64,000 bases of DNA from Bowmanella dokdonensis (GTDB taxonomy: Bacteria > Pseudomonadota > Gammaproteobacteria > Enterobacterales > Alteromonadaceae). The notes under the pieces were generated by a model. That model had not been told where the DNA came from. It did not search any database and saw nothing but the letters and a program-made list of their open reading frames with translations. Below, one piece after another: positions 1-10,936 of the stretch; the stretch's first letter is position 1; each line of letters begins with the position of its first letter. The translations under genes and the position numbers were made by a program. Location: contig NZ_JAFKCV010000006.1 in the NCBI RefSeq assembly GCF_017254865.1, positions 124,001 through 188,000 of the forward strand, read 5' to 3'.

Positions 1-728
1 GTTGGGTCATGCAGCATGCAACCGCGCTCCCCCAGAATGGGCTGATAAAAATCCATGTAGAAATTGCAGGCTTTTTGCAGCAACTCACCCTGTGCAGGAT
101 TGGCTTTGGCGACCCGCTCCATCAGATCCGGTTTGAGGATCACCTTGCTGGTCACATCCAGGCCGACCATCACCACCGGCCAGTTGGCGGTCATCACCAT
201 ATCGGCCGCATGAGGGTCACCCATGATATTGGCTTCCGCCACCGGCGACACGTTGCCATTGGTATAGACGGCACCGCCCATCAGCACGACTTCGGCCACT
301 TTGCCGGCTATATCGGGAGCCTTCTCCAGTGCCCGGGCAATATTGGTGAGGGGGCCCAGGGGCACCAGGGTAATCTCGCCCGGGTGCTGGCGAATCTGCT
401 CAATAATAAAGTCCACCGCCGACTGGGACTGGGCCTGCTTGTCGGAGGCCGGCCAGTCTATATTGCCGAAACCGTCATCCCCATGCACGAAATCAGCGTA
501 GGGGGCGGGCGTTCTGACCATGGGCACAGACTCGCCCTGATAAACCGGAATAGGGTAGCTGGCCATATCCGCCAGGATCAGTGCGTTATGGGTGGCCTGC
601 TTAACCGACACATTACCGAAGATAGTTGTCAGTCCGATAACGTCCAGCTCCGGAGAGTTCATTGCCAGGGCAATGGCCAGGGCGTCATCTACGCCGGGAT
701 CCGTGTCGATAATAATCTTTTTGCTCAT
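1..728 (-). CDS. Nucleoside hydrolase (IunH/RihA-like), partial at left edge
   Basis: Hydrolyses the N-glycosidic bond of ribonucleosides to give ribose and a free base. The reading frame starts at an ATG at 728 and is open to base 1, so the C-terminus (about a quarter of a 310-residue family member) is missing. The N-terminus has the family signature DTDPGVDDA (calcium/ribose-binding aspartates), then HGDDGFG, a VLMGGA segment, and near the window edge the HDP motif whose His is catalytic in this family. The ribokinase-like gene lies 27 bp upstream on the same strand, which fits an operon that splits nucleosides and then phosphorylates the ribose. The exact base preference (purine, pyrimidine or mixed) cannot be read from the sequence. 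Confidence 0.93.
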   Translation of the reverse strand, partial: MSKKIIIDTDPGVDDALAIALAMNSPELDVIGLTTIFGNVSVKQATHNALILADMASYPIPVYQGESVPMVRTPAPYADFVHGDDGFGNIDWPASDKQAQSQSAVDFIIEQIRQHPGEITLVPLGPLTNIARALEKAPDIAGKVAEVVLMGGAVYTNGNVSPVAEANIMGDPHAADMVMTANWPVVMVGLDVTSKVILKPDLMERVAKANPAQGELLQKACNFYMDFYQPILGERGCMLHDP

Positions 729-755
729 GCTTGTTCCTTGTTTAAATGCTGTCTT

Positions 756-1655
756 TTAACCGGCCTGACCAAGCAGAAACTGCTCGGCTTCCTGGCGGGT
801 GGGAATGGCGGGGATGGCGCCGGGCCGGCTGACACATAGTGCTGCGGCAGCACCGGCCAGCTTCAGTGAATCGCTGATGGCCGCGCCCTGGACCCGGCTG
901 GCAAGGAAAAAACCGATAAAGGTATCACCCGCAGCCGTGGTATCCACTGCCTGTACGGGACAGGCTGAAACCTGTTCACGTTGTTGAGGGTCCTGGTAGC
1001 AGGCGCCTTTGGCTCCCAGAGTCACCAGTACGGCCAGCTCAGGCGCCTGTTGGCGAATCTGGACAAGGGCCGTTTCCAGCTCGTCTGTACCGGTCAGATC
1101 CTGCAGCTCCACCTCATTGACGATCAGCAGGTCCAGCTTTTCCAGCAGGGCCAGGGTCAGATCTTTATCCATGGGCGCCGGATTAAAGGCCACCTTCAGG
1201 CCCCGTTTGCGGGCCAGTGCGGCCGTTTCCCGGATAAGGTTGGTTTCGTTCTGCATCAGCAGCCAGTCGCCGCTGACGGCAGTGGCCAGTTGCCTGTCGA
1301 TCCAGTCTGCGCTCAGGGCGCGGTTGGTCCCGGGGTGCAGGATGATGGCATTTTCGCCATCCTGATTGATCTGGATAATGGCGTGGCCGGTGGCATCGAC
1401 GGCAAGCTCGTTAATGCCGCCTGTATCTATACCAATCTCCTTCATCAGGCTGAGAATGCTGCTATCTCCCAGGCCAATGGCACCGATATGTCTGACTGTG
1501 GCGCCAGCCCGGGCCGCTGCGGCAGACTGGTTGGCGCCCTTCCCCCCCAGGTTGCGCTGATAGGCGCTGGAGGTCAGGGTTTCACCCGGTCGGACAAAAT
1601 GTGTGAGTCGATAACAATGGTCCCAGTTGATGGACCCCAGGTTGTATATCTTCAT
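756..1655 (-). CDS. rbsK: Ribokinase-like PfkB-family sugar kinase
   Basis: Predicted to phosphorylate ribose released by the downstream nucleoside hydrolase. The protein has 299 residues from the ATG at 1655, matching family length. It shows the PfkB N-terminal glycine motif (NLGGKGANQS) and the C-terminal signature DTTAAGDTFIGFF, with the catalytic Asp in the GD step. A TTG 51 bp further upstream (1706) is in frame, but the extra residues do not resemble the family N-terminus, which begins at MKIYNLGS. Ribokinase is the likeliest call from context; another PfkB substrate (for example a nucleoside or a modified sugar) is possible, so the symbol is provisional. Confidence 0.85.
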   Translation of the reverse strand: MKIYNLGSINWDHCYRLTHFVRPGETLTSSAYQRNLGGKGANQSAAAARAGATVRHIGAIGLGDSSILSLMKEIGIDTGGINELAVDATGHAIIQINQDGENAIILHPGTNRALSADWIDRQLATAVSGDWLLMQNETNLIRETAALARKRGLKVAFNPAPMDKDLTLALLEKLDLLIVNEVELQDLTGTDELETALVQIRQQAPELAVLVTLGAKGACYQDPQQREQVSACPVQAVDTTAAGDTFIGFFLASRVQGAAISDSLKLAGAAAALCVSRPGAIPAIPTRQEAEQFLLGQAG

Positions 1656-1722
1656 CTTAATGCTCTGATGGTCATGAAACGACAATTTACCAGTGAATTC
1701 CGTCAATTATAAGTGTCGTATT

Positions 1723-1754
1723 GGGTTAAGGCCTGTTAACGCAAAGATTAACCC
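1723..1754. promoter_or_regulatory. Inverted repeat between rbsK and gabD
   Basis: GGGTTAA at 1723-1729 is mirrored by TTAACCC at 1748-1754, and a smaller GTTAAC palindrome sits between them. The element lies in the divergent promoter region, 68 bp from either start codon. It could be an operator or a transcript hairpin. There is no direct evidence for a particular regulator. Confidence 0.3.
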
Positions 1755-1821
1755 TTTGCTATCTGATCCTGACTGACTATGTTGTTCAATGCAGGACAGA
1801 TTATTCTCTCAAGGAGTCTCT

Positions 1822-3273
1822 ATGTTAGGACTGAATGACGACGCGTTGGTCAGGACCGACGCCTTTATCAATGGCCAATGGCAATCCAGCGACCAGAAAT
1901 TTGCCGTGACCAACCCGGCTAACGGCGAGACCCTGGTACTGGTGGCTGATGTCGGCGCTGACGGGGCTGAGCAGGCCGTGCAGGCGGCGCACCAGGCGTT
2001 CAGGGACTGGGCGGGTAAACCTGCGGTAGAGCGGGCCGGCCTGATGCGAAAATGGTTTGAGCTGATGATGCAGCATCAGGACGACCTGGGCCGGCTGCTG
2101 ACCCTCGAACAGGGTAAACCCCTGGCCGAAGCCAAGGGAGAGATCGCCTACGGGGCAACCTACATGGAGTGGTTTGCCGAAGAAGCCAAGCGGGTGTACG
2201 GCGATACCATTCCAGCACCGTCAAACGACAAACGCATCCTGGTGATCAAACAACCGGTGGGCGTGGTGACGGCGGTGACCCCCTGGAACTTTCCCAACGC
2301 CATGATCGCACGCAAGGCAGCCGCGGCCCTGGCGGCCGGCTGCACCTTTGTGGTCAAGCCGGCAGCCGAGACGCCTTTATCGGCGCTGGCGATGGCTGAG
2401 CTGGCCAGGCGGGCAGGGATCCCTGACGGCGTCCTGAACGTGGTGACGGGGAAAGATTCCAAATCCATCGGTAAGGTACTGACCGAACATGAACTGGTGC
2501 GCAAGTTCACCTTCACAGGTTCAACAGCAGTGGGTAAACAACTGATCGCCCAGTGCGCGGGGACTGTAAAAAAAGTCACCATGGAGTTGGGCGGCAACGC
2601 GCCCTTTATCGTCTTTGACGATGCCGATCTCGATGCTGCGGTGAAGGGCCTGATGGCCTCCAAGTTCCGTAATGCCGGCCAGACCTGTGTCTGTGCCAAT
2701 CGCATTTTTGTGCAGCAAAGCGTCTATCAGGCATTCAGCGACAAACTGTCTGAGGCGGTGGCACAGTTGAAACTGGGCAATGGCCTTGAAGAGGGCGTGA
2801 CTATCGGCCCGTTGATCTCTAAAAGTGCCGTGGACAAAGTCCGTGAACTGATCGATAAATCGGTCAATCAGGGAGCCAAAGTCAGCCGTGGCGGCCAGGC
2901 TTCCGGTCTGGGAGAGCTGTTTTTCGAGCCGACCATACTGACCGACGTATCCAATGACATGCCGCTCGCCCGGGAAGAAATCTTCGGCCCCGTCGTACCG
3001 CTGATCCCCTTCGAAGACGAACAGCAGGCGTTACAGCTCGCCAACGACACCGATGTGGGTCTGGCGGCGTACTTCTATGCCCGAGATATAAGCCGCATTT
3101 GGCGGGTCAGCGAAGGACTCGAATACGGCATGGTGGGCATCAATGAAGGGGGGATATCCAATCCCGCCGCCCCCTTTGGCGGCGTCAAGCAATCCGGGTA
3201 CGGTCGCGAGGGTTCAAAATACGGCTTGGATGACTATCTGGAAATCAAATATCTGTGTATGGGAGGCATTTAA
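1822..3273 (+). CDS. gabD: Succinate-semialdehyde dehydrogenase (NADP+)
   Basis: Oxidises succinate semialdehyde to succinate, the last step of the GABA shunt. The 483-residue protein matches the usual GabD length (482 in E. coli). It has the aldehyde dehydrogenase core: PWNFP, the FTGSTAVGK cofactor segment, the glutamate motif MELGGNAP and the catalytic cysteine in GQTCVCANR. The ATG at 1822 was chosen because AAGGAG sits at 1811-1816; an in-frame ATG at 1789 would precede that ribosome binding site. It is followed after one base by gabT, so the two form an operon. Confidence 0.96.
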   Translation: MLGLNDDALVRTDAFINGQWQSSDQKFAVTNPANGETLVLVADVGADGAEQAVQAAHQAFRDWAGKPAVERAGLMRKWFELMMQHQDDLGRLLTLEQGKPLAEAKGEIAYGATYMEWFAEEAKRVYGDTIPAPSNDKRILVIKQPVGVVTAVTPWNFPNAMIARKAAAALAAGCTFVVKPAAETPLSALAMAELARRAGIPDGVLNVVTGKDSKSIGKVLTEHELVRKFTFTGSTAVGKQLIAQCAGTVKKVTMELGGNAPFIVFDDADLDAAVKGLMASKFRNAGQTCVCANRIFVQQSVYQAFSDKLSEAVAQLKLGNGLEEGVTIGPLISKSAVDKVRELIDKSVNQGAKVSRGGQASGLGELFFEPTILTDVSNDMPLAREEIFGPVVPLIPFEDEQQALQLANDTDVGLAAYFYARDISRIWRVSEGLEYGMVGINEGGISNPAAPFGGVKQSGYGREGSKYGLDDYLEIKYLCMGGI

Positions 3274-3274
3274 G

Positions 3275-4591
3275 GTGACTGAACAGAGTCGTAACGTCGA
3301 GTTACAGGCCCGCAAGCAACAGGCCATTGCCCGCGGACAAGGCAATGTGTATCCCGTGTATGTGGCCCATGCCAAGAATGCCGAACTCTGGGACGAGGAC
3401 GGCAACAGGTATATCGACATGGGCACCGGCATTGCCGTGTGCAATACCGGCCATGCCCATCCCAAAGTCGTGGCGGCAGTCAGGGAACAGGTGGAGAAGT
3501 TTTCCCATACCTGTGTGATGGTCAATCCCTATCGGTCTGCCGTTGAACTGGCAGAACGGCTCAATAAACTGGTGCCGGGAGAGTCGCAGAAGAAAAGCAT
3601 ATTCGTCAGCACCGGCGCCGAGGCTGTGGAGAATGCCATCAAGATAGCCCGAGCCCATACGGGGCGTCGCGGGGTGGTGGCTTTCAACGGCGGATTCCAT
3701 GGCCGGACCAATCTGGCCATGGCCCTGACCGGCAAGATCACCCCCTACAAATATCAGTTCGGCCCGTTTCCGGCCGATATCTACCATGTACCCTTTCCTT
3801 CCGAACTGCACGGCGTCTCGGTGCAGGACTCTGTCAAGGCCCTGGCCAACCTGTTCAAGGTGGACATTGCCCCCCAGGATGTGGCGGCCATTATACTTGA
3901 GCCCATTCAGGGCGAAGGCGGCTTCTACCAGGCACCGACTGAATTACTGCAGGCACTGCGAGAGCTGTGCGACCAGCAGGGTATTGTGTTGATCCTCGAT
4001 GAGATCCAGACCGGCTTTGGCCGCACCGGCAGAATGTTCTGCAGCGAATATGCCGGGGTCGAGGCGGACCTCATGACAGTGGCCAAGGGGATTGCCGGTG
4101 GCTTTCCCTTAGCTGCCGTGGTGGGCAAAGCCGAGATTATGGATGCGCCCCTGCCTGGCGGCCTGGGCGGGACCTACGGCGGTTCGCCGGTGGGCTGTGC
4201 GGCGGCGCTGGCGGTACTGGAAGTGATTGAGGAAGAGGATCTGTGCAACCGCGCCCTCTTTGTGGGTGAAAAGGTGGCCACCGCTCTGTCAGCCCTGAAA
4301 GCCAGGTATCCGCAGATTATCGGTGAGATCAGGATCAAAGGGGCCATGATCGCCCTCGAGCTGCTGGAGGAAGGCAACCCGGATAAGCCCAATACAGCCC
4401 TGACCCAGGCCATCATCGCCCATGCGGCACAAAGCGGCCTGATCCTGTTGTCCTGTGGCTTCTACGGCAACGTGATTCGCCTGCTGCCGGCCCTGACCAT
4501 AGAGGAGTCAGTACTGGATGAGGCGCTGGGCAAACTGTCGGGTCTGTTCGATCAATTGCTGTCTGCAGCCCCGGCGGCCGCCAACCAGTAA
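3275..4591 (+). CDS. gabT: 4-aminobutyrate aminotransferase
   Basis: PLP-dependent class III aminotransferase that converts GABA plus 2-oxoglutarate to succinate semialdehyde plus glutamate, feeding GabD. The 438-residue protein has the class III signature ending in LILDEIQTGFGRTG, and the PLP lysine lies in VAKGIAGGFPL. The start is a GTG at 3275, one base after the gabD stop, with GGGAGG at 3261-3266 inside the end of gabD. The frame stays open further upstream, but only through gabD coding sequence. 5-Aminovalerate could be an additional substrate, as in many GabT enzymes. Confidence 0.95.
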   Translation: MTEQSRNVELQARKQQAIARGQGNVYPVYVAHAKNAELWDEDGNRYIDMGTGIAVCNTGHAHPKVVAAVREQVEKFSHTCVMVNPYRSAVELAERLNKLVPGESQKKSIFVSTGAEAVENAIKIARAHTGRRGVVAFNGGFHGRTNLAMALTGKITPYKYQFGPFPADIYHVPFPSELHGVSVQDSVKALANLFKVDIAPQDVAAIILEPIQGEGGFYQAPTELLQALRELCDQQGIVLILDEIQTGFGRTGRMFCSEYAGVEADLMTVAKGIAGGFPLAAVVGKAEIMDAPLPGGLGGTYGGSPVGCAAALAVLEVIEEEDLCNRALFVGEKVATALSALKARYPQIIGEIRIKGAMIALELLEEGNPDKPNTALTQAIIAHAAQSGLILLSCGFYGNVIRLLPALTIEESVLDEALGKLSGLFDQLLSAAPAAANQ

Positions 4592-4597
4592 GTAGGG

Positions 4598-5221
4598 TCA
4601 GTCTTTCGGTCCCTGATAGCCCCAACGGGCTATCAGGGACTGATCCAGTCCGATATGGTCGAGGATTCTGGCCACCACGAAATCCACCAAATCCTGAATT
4701 GAACTGGGATTGTGATAAAAACCCGGGCTGGCCGGCATAATGGTCGCGCCCAGGTTGGAGAGCTTGAGCATGTTCTCCAGATGAATACTGGACAGGGGCA
4801 TCTCCCTGGGCACCAGGATCAACTGACCCTTCTCCTTCAACACGACATCGGCGGCCCGCTCGATCAGGTTGTCGCTGGCCCCCACGGCGACAGCCGATAA
4901 GGTCCCCGTGGAACAGGGGCATACGACCATCTGTTTGGGCGCGGCAGAGCCGGAAGCCACCGGCGAAAACCACTCGTCCTTGCCGAAGACCTTGATCTGC
5001 TCCTCGCCGGCGGAATATCTGTCCCTTAACCAGGCGGTGGCTGCAGCCGGACTGGCAGGGATCTGCAGGTTTTCCTCCGTGGCCAATACCACCCGGGCAG
5101 CGGAGGAAATCAGCACATACACCTGACAGTTGGCCTGCACCAGCACCTCCAACAGCCGCAAAGCATAGGGCGCGCCGGATGCGCCGGTGATGGCCAGGGT
5201 CAGTTGCTTGTCATACGCCAT
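4598..5221 (-). CDS. ubiX: Flavin prenyltransferase UbiX
   Basis: Makes prenylated FMN, the cofactor of the UbiD decarboxylase in ubiquinone synthesis. The 207-residue protein starts with the flavoprotein nucleotide motif [15 protein letters not shown] and contains the [28 protein letters not shown] segment typical of UbiX/Pad1. It overlaps the end of mpl by 11 bp on the same strand, a pairing common in gammaproteobacteria. Its last codons form one arm of a perfect hairpin (4609-4640) that faces convergent gabT. Confidence 0.95.
   Translation of the reverse strand: MAYDKQLTLAITGASGAPYALRLLEVLVQANCQVYVLISSAARVVLATEENLQIPASPAAATAWLRDRYSAGEEQIKVFGKDEWFSPVASGSAAPKQMVVCPCSTGTLSAVAVGASDNLIERAADVVLKEKGQLILVPREMPLSSIHLENMLKLSNLGATIMPASPGFYHNPSSIQDLVDFVVARILDHIGLDQSLIARWGYQGPKD
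4609..4640. terminator. Perfect 14-bp stem-loop at the gabT/ubiX convergence
   Basis: GTCCCTGATAGCCC at 4609-4622 is exactly complementary to 4627-4640, with a CAAC loop. The structure lies wholly inside the last codons of ubiX, 18 bp after the gabT stop. It has no T-tract on either side, so it may be a transcript 3'-end stabiliser or a bidirectional roadblock rather than a classical intrinsic terminator. Confidence 0.5.
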
Positions 5222-6569
5222 ATTTATCTTCCAATGCCTGTTGCAGTTTCTGGTGAATACCGCCGAAGCCGCCGTTGCTCATCATCAGTATATGATCGCC
5301 GGGTTTCGCCTGCTCAACCAGACGCTCAATCAGCCTGTCCAGTTCGCTGGTGAGCCAGGTGGGGGTCTGGCTTTTGTCCACCAGTGCCTGCATGGACCAG
5401 CCCAGCCCCGCCGGCTCCAACACAAAGGCCGCGTCGGCCCCCTGCCAGGACGCAGCCAGACTGTCCTTATGTACGCCCATCTTCATGGTATTGGATCTGG
5501 GCTCCAGTACCGCCAGGATACGCTCGTCACCCACCCTGGCCCGCAGGCCGGCAATGGTGGTGGCAATGGCCGTGGGATGGTGGGCAAAATCGTCATACAG
5601 GGTAATGCCGGCCACCCGGGCCCGGGTTTCCATCCGTCGTTTAACGTTTCTAAACTGATTCAGGGCCTCAATGGCCACGCTGGTCGGCACCCCTGCATGA
5701 CGGGCTGCGGCAATGGCCATCAGGCCATTGTTACGATTGTGCCCGCCCATCAGCGACCATTCCACCCGCCCCTGCAGTGCATTCTGGAACAGTATATCGA
5801 ACTGTCGGCCATCCGCGCTGACATTGACTATTTGCCAGTCCCGGGCGGTCTTTTCCACCGGCGTCCAGCAACCCATTTCTAGGGTCCGCTCCAGATTGGC
5901 ATCGTCAGCCGGCGACAGCACCAGTCCAGTCCCCGGCATCATACGCAACAGATGATGGAACTGCTTCTGGATGGCGGCCAGATCCTCGAAGATATCCGCA
6001 TGGTCGAATTCCAGGTTATTCAGCACCAGGGTGCGGGGACGGTAGTGGACAAACTTGGAGCGCTTGTCGAAAAAGGCGCTGTCGTACTCATCCGCCTCAA
6101 TAACGAAAAACGGCGCTTCACCCAGACGGGCCGAAATGCCGAAATTTTCCGGAATACCGCCAATCAGAAAGCCCGGATTGAGGCCGGCATACTCCAGCAC
6201 CCAGGCCAGCATACTGGAGGTGGTGGTCTTGCCATGGGTACCGGCCACTGCCAGTACCCATCTGTCCTTAAGCAGATTTTCCAGCAACCATTGCGGACCG
6301 CTGGTATAAGGCAGGTTTCTGTCCAGCACGGCTTCCACCGCCGGGTTACCCCGGCTCAGGGCATTGCCGATCACCACCAGGTCAGGCGCCGGCTCCAGTT
6401 GCGAGGGGTCAAAGCCCTGGGTCAGGGTGATGCCAAGCTGTTCAAGCTGGGTGCTCATAGGCGGGTAGACATTAGTGTCTGAACCCGTGACCCGATGGCC
6501 CATGGCCTTGGCCAGGGCGGCAATGCCACCCATAAAGGTGCCGCAGATGCCTAGAATATGAATATGCAT
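5211..6569 (-). CDS. mpl: UDP-N-acetylmuramate:L-Ala-gamma-D-Glu-meso-DAP ligase (murein recycling)
   Basis: Attaches recycled murein tripeptide directly to UDP-MurNAc in the cytoplasm. The 452-residue protein matches family length (457 in E. coli). It shows the Mur ligase N-terminal fold ([12 protein letters not shown]), the ATP loop [11 protein letters not shown] near residue 114, the [11 protein letters not shown] motif characteristic of Mpl, and the C-terminal [10 protein letters not shown] segment. It heads a minus-strand pair with ubiX. The 224-bp gap to fbp is a divergent promoter region. Confidence 0.96.
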   Translation of the reverse strand: MHIHILGICGTFMGGIAALAKAMGHRVTGSDTNVYPPMSTQLEQLGITLTQGFDPSQLEPAPDLVVIGNALSRGNPAVEAVLDRNLPYTSGPQWLLENLLKDRWVLAVAGTHGKTTTSSMLAWVLEYAGLNPGFLIGGIPENFGISARLGEAPFFVIEADEYDSAFFDKRSKFVHYRPRTLVLNNLEFDHADIFEDLAAIQKQFHHLLRMMPGTGLVLSPADDANLERTLEMGCWTPVEKTARDWQIVNVSADGRQFDILFQNALQGRVEWSLMGGHNRNNGLMAIAAARHAGVPTSVAIEALNQFRNVKRRMETRARVAGITLYDDFAHHPTAIATTIAGLRARVGDERILAVLEPRSNTMKMGVHKDSLAASWQGADAAFVLEPAGLGWSMQALVDKSQTPTWLTSELDRLIERLVEQAKPGDHILMMSNGGFGGIHQKLQQALEDKYGV

Positions 6570-6793
6570 AGAGAAAATGTGATAACTGCTTTGCCGGCAA
6601 GCCTATCAATAAACGGGCCGGGCCGGTAGCAGAAACCCCTTCAGGCTGGCCGCGGGCATTGCTCTTTCCCGGGCGGCGACATAAGAATCGATACGGGTTA
6701 CAATAAAACCACAACAATAAGAACAAGATAAGCCGCCAGCAACAAGAGGGCGGCGTTCCCTACATCCAATAAAAAACACACAAGGTCTGTCTG
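6570..6793. other. Divergent intergenic region mpl/fbp
   Basis: This gap must carry the promoters of mpl (minus) and fbp (plus). A GCCGCC / GGCGGC stem (6732-6737 with 6749-6754) would sit in the fbp leader. The sequence before the fbp ATG has only a weak Shine-Dalgarno (AAGG). No recognisable operator was found. Confidence 0.4.
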
Positions 6794-7765
6794 ATGAAAC
6801 GACTCAATACCCAATTACAGGAAGACGGCTGTCCACTCGAGCTGATCCTGCTGATCCGTACCCTGCTGGCCGCCTGTAAAGAGATCTCCTTTCGGGTCAG
6901 CCAGGGCGCCCTGGCCGGCGTGCTGGGCTCCACCCTGAGCGATAACGTGCAGGGCGAGCGGCAAAAGAAACTGGATGTGATCTCCAACCAGATCCTAAAG
7001 GATATCCTCAGCGAATCCGGCTATGTGAAAGCCATTTCCTCGGAAGAGGAAGACAGTGTCATCGGCTGTAACCCGGAAGGGAAATACCTGATCAGTTTCG
7101 ACCCCCTGGACGGTTCATCCAACACGGATATCAACAGCCTGATCGGAACTATCTTCTCGGTATTCCACGCCCCCCAGTGGATGGAACCGGACGATCCGTC
7201 CGCCTTTTTACAGCCCGGCACCCAGCAGGTCGCGGCCGGCTATGTGCTGTACGGCCCTTCCACCATGCTGGCCATGACCACCGGACGGGGTACCCATCTG
7301 TATACCCTGGACAAGACCCACGGCGGCTTCCTGCTGACCCGCGGCAATGTACAGGTTCCCAGGGAGACCCAGGAGTTTGCCATCAATACCTCCAACCAGC
7401 GTCACTGGGAACCCTGTATGCAGAAGTATGTGTCTGACCTGCTGGCCGGTGACCAGGGCCCGAGGGGCAAGAATTACAATATGCGCTGGGTGGCAGCCAT
7501 GGTGGGGGACATACACCGGGTACTGTGCCGCGGTGGTATCTTCGCCTACCCCTGGGACAATCGTGAACCCAAGAAACCGGGCAAGCTGCGGCTGATGTAC
7601 GAAGCCAATCCCATGGCCTTTCTCATGGAGCAGGCTGGCGGCGGGGCTTCCACCGGTCGCGGACGGATTCTGGAAGTCATGCCCACCGATATCCACCAGC
7701 GGGTGCCGGTGCTTCTGGGCTCAGCCGAGGAAGTGGAAGTCTGCGTCAGCCATTACAAGGACTGA
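6794..7765 (+). CDS. fbp: Fructose-1,6-bisphosphatase class I
   Basis: Gluconeogenic enzyme that hydrolyses fructose 1,6-bisphosphate to fructose 6-phosphate, metal-dependent and normally AMP-inhibited. The 323-residue protein is close to the E. coli enzyme (332). The metal-binding motif [11 protein letters not shown] and the upstream EEED segment are present, as is the C-terminal substrate region with [11 protein letters not shown]. It is a single-gene unit that faces yebG. A GC-rich hairpin at 7772-7800 follows the stop codon. Confidence 0.97.
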   Translation: MKRLNTQLQEDGCPLELILLIRTLLAACKEISFRVSQGALAGVLGSTLSDNVQGERQKKLDVISNQILKDILSESGYVKAISSEEEDSVIGCNPEGKYLISFDPLDGSSNTDINSLIGTIFSVFHAPQWMEPDDPSAFLQPGTQQVAAGYVLYGPSTMLAMTTGRGTHLYTLDKTHGGFLLTRGNVQVPRETQEFAINTSNQRHWEPCMQKYVSDLLAGDQGPRGKNYNMRWVAAMVGDIHRVLCRGGIFAYPWDNREPKKPGKLRLMYEANPMAFLMEQAGGGASTGRGRILEVMPTDIHQRVPVLLGSAEEVEVCVSHYKD

Positions 7766-7771
7766 TAGTCA

Positions 7772-7800
7772 GGGGAGCCCCGCCCATGACCGGGCTCCCC
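7772..7800. terminator. Hairpin between convergent fbp and yebG
   Basis: GGGGAGCCC at 7772-7780 pairs with GGGCTCCCC at 7792-7800 around an 11-nt loop. It starts 7 bp after the fbp stop and 12 bp beyond the yebG stop. There is no T-run, so it is a weak intrinsic terminator candidate, possibly bidirectional. Confidence 0.45.
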
Positions 7801-7811
7801 ATCAGCCTACA

Positions 7812-8102
7812 TCAGGCCTGCTTCTTTTCCAGCCTGACCACTTCGGCTTTTTCTTCTTCCAGCAACGATTTGGCATCCGCGCCTTTGAACAATTTGGCCA
7901 CCACGTCCTTGTTCTGCGCCAACAGCACCGACAGTTCTTCGAGCATCCCTTCGTCCAGCTTCAGGCCCTTGGCCTGGATGTAATCGGCCAGGTTATCCGC
8001 CACATCCAGCATCTTGTCGTATTGATCCGCCTCTTTCTTGTCGGTTGTCACCAGCTTCTCTACCCCTTTGTGCTCTACCACATAGCGTACGATGATGGCC
8101 AT
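7812..8102 (-). CDS. yebG: YebG family DNA damage-inducible protein
   Basis: Small cytoplasmic protein of the YebG family, known in E. coli as an SOS-regulated gene of unclear biochemical role. The 96-residue product carries the family core RYVVEHKGVEK followed by KKEADQYDKMLD, close to the E. coli spacing. The C-terminal third is charged and helical. The ATG at 8102 was preferred to the GTG one codon upstream because the AGGAGG ribosome site (8109-8114) is 6 nt from it. A LexA box lies 44 bp upstream, which supports SOS control here. Confidence 0.93.
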   Translation of the reverse strand: MAIIVRYVVEHKGVEKLVTTDKKEADQYDKMLDVADNLADYIQAKGLKLDEGMLEELSVLLAQNKDVVAKLFKGADAKSLLEEEKAEVVRLEKKQA

Positions 8103-8145
8103 CACAGCCTCCTTTATTGAAAGTGTAGGATCAGGCTAACACAAA

Positions 8146-8165
8146 TACTGTATATTTAAACAGTT
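8146..8165 (-). promoter_or_regulatory. LexA box (SOS operator) of yebG
   Basis: TACTGTATATTTAAACAGTT matches the gammaproteobacterial LexA consensus: CTGT at 8148-8151, an AT-only 8-bp spacer, and ACAG at 8160-8163. It lies 44 bp upstream of the yebG start. The small plus-strand gene begins 142 bp away on the other side, so yebG is the natural target. Confidence 0.9.
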
Positions 8166-8306
8166 ATTTTTAAAACAAAAGGACTGTCGTACAGGCTCCC
8201 TACACTTAGGAGATCTTCTTAAGGGGTTCTGCCGACTCGATTGGCAACGGCGCCGCCGCCCGACTATCCTGACACTAAGGAATTGACGCCAGATACAGGA
8301 GGAAAC

Positions 8307-8528
8307 ATGGCAAATCTCACTCCCACCCAGGATGCAAAGATGAATCCCATCGCCAATATGGAAGGGCTGCAGGCCGCCATCGTCAATGGCGAAGCCAAAC
8401 GGGTCAAACAGCTGCTGGCCAACCAGGTTCTGGACGAGCTGCAGAAAAGTTACCTCATCGAGCTGGCCGAACTGAACGATAAGCCCCAGATCGTCAAGCT
8501 GTTGCAAGACGCCCCGGCTAAACCCTGA
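8307..8528 (+). CDS. Small conserved-looking protein of unknown function
   Basis: I do not recognise a family. The 73-residue product starts at an ATG with a strong AGGAGG ribosome site 5 bp before it (near 8297-8302); the open frame further upstream lacks such a site. It has no signal peptide or membrane segment, is predicted helical, and has an acidic/basic mix. Residues about 20-65 look like two helix-turn-helix hairpins of the ankyrin/TPR sort (for example GLQAAIVNGEAKRVKQLL). A strong terminator follows 26 bp after the stop, which supports a genuine monocistronic gene. Confidence 0.7.
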   Translation: MANLTPTQDAKMNPIANMEGLQAAIVNGEAKRVKQLLANQVLDELQKSYLIELAELNDKPQIVKLLQDAPAKP

Positions 8529-8553
8529 CAGTCGGAACGAGACTGCAAAAAGT

Positions 8554-8576
8554 AAAGGCGCCGCGGCGCCTTTTTT
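8554..8576. terminator. Intrinsic terminator, probably bidirectional
   Basis: A perfect 20-bp palindrome (half-site AAAGGCGCCG) is followed on the plus strand by six T. On the minus strand it is followed by TTTACTTTTT. It therefore can end both the small plus-strand gene (stop at 8528) and hppA (stop at 8595). Confidence 0.88.
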
Positions 8577-8594
8577 ATTGTTGCCGTCCGTCCA

Positions 8595-10589
<1,995 letters not shown>

Positions 10590-10936
10590 AGGCTCCCCAA
10601 CAGTTACTCAGAGCGAAGTCCTGGCCATGGGGCCGTTACTCCGCAGTATTATCAGGGGCTGGCTTCAACCTCGACAACATGGGGCATATGCAAGCATACG
10701 CCAAGCCTACCCCTTTGTTTTTGCTTTAGTTTTCAGCAACTTCTCAACCACTATAGACCCAGTGGATCGGGATGTCAGCAATTAATTGGAGAAAAAATAT
10801 CCAACCTCGCACGCCGTCTGTTACAGGGCCGTTTACATTCGCTAACACAAGCAAAATGCGGCAAAAGGGGATTTGGTTTAGAGTGCGGGTTTGGCCAGAG
10901 GGCCTGAGCATACTTCGGCAAAATTAGGACAACAGA
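10590..10936. other. Divergent intergenic region hppA / DUF885 gene
   Basis: This 347-bp gap has no convincing ORF. It must contain two divergent promoters. It is AT-richer around 10715-10800. A GCATATGC palindrome near 10684-10691 is followed closely by the related GCATACGC. Nothing else recognisable was seen. Confidence 0.4.

Noticed and set aside
756..1706. TTG start at 1706 for the ribokinase-like gene
   Set aside because: The extra 17 residues do not fit the PfkB N-terminus, and the family start matches the ATG at 1655.
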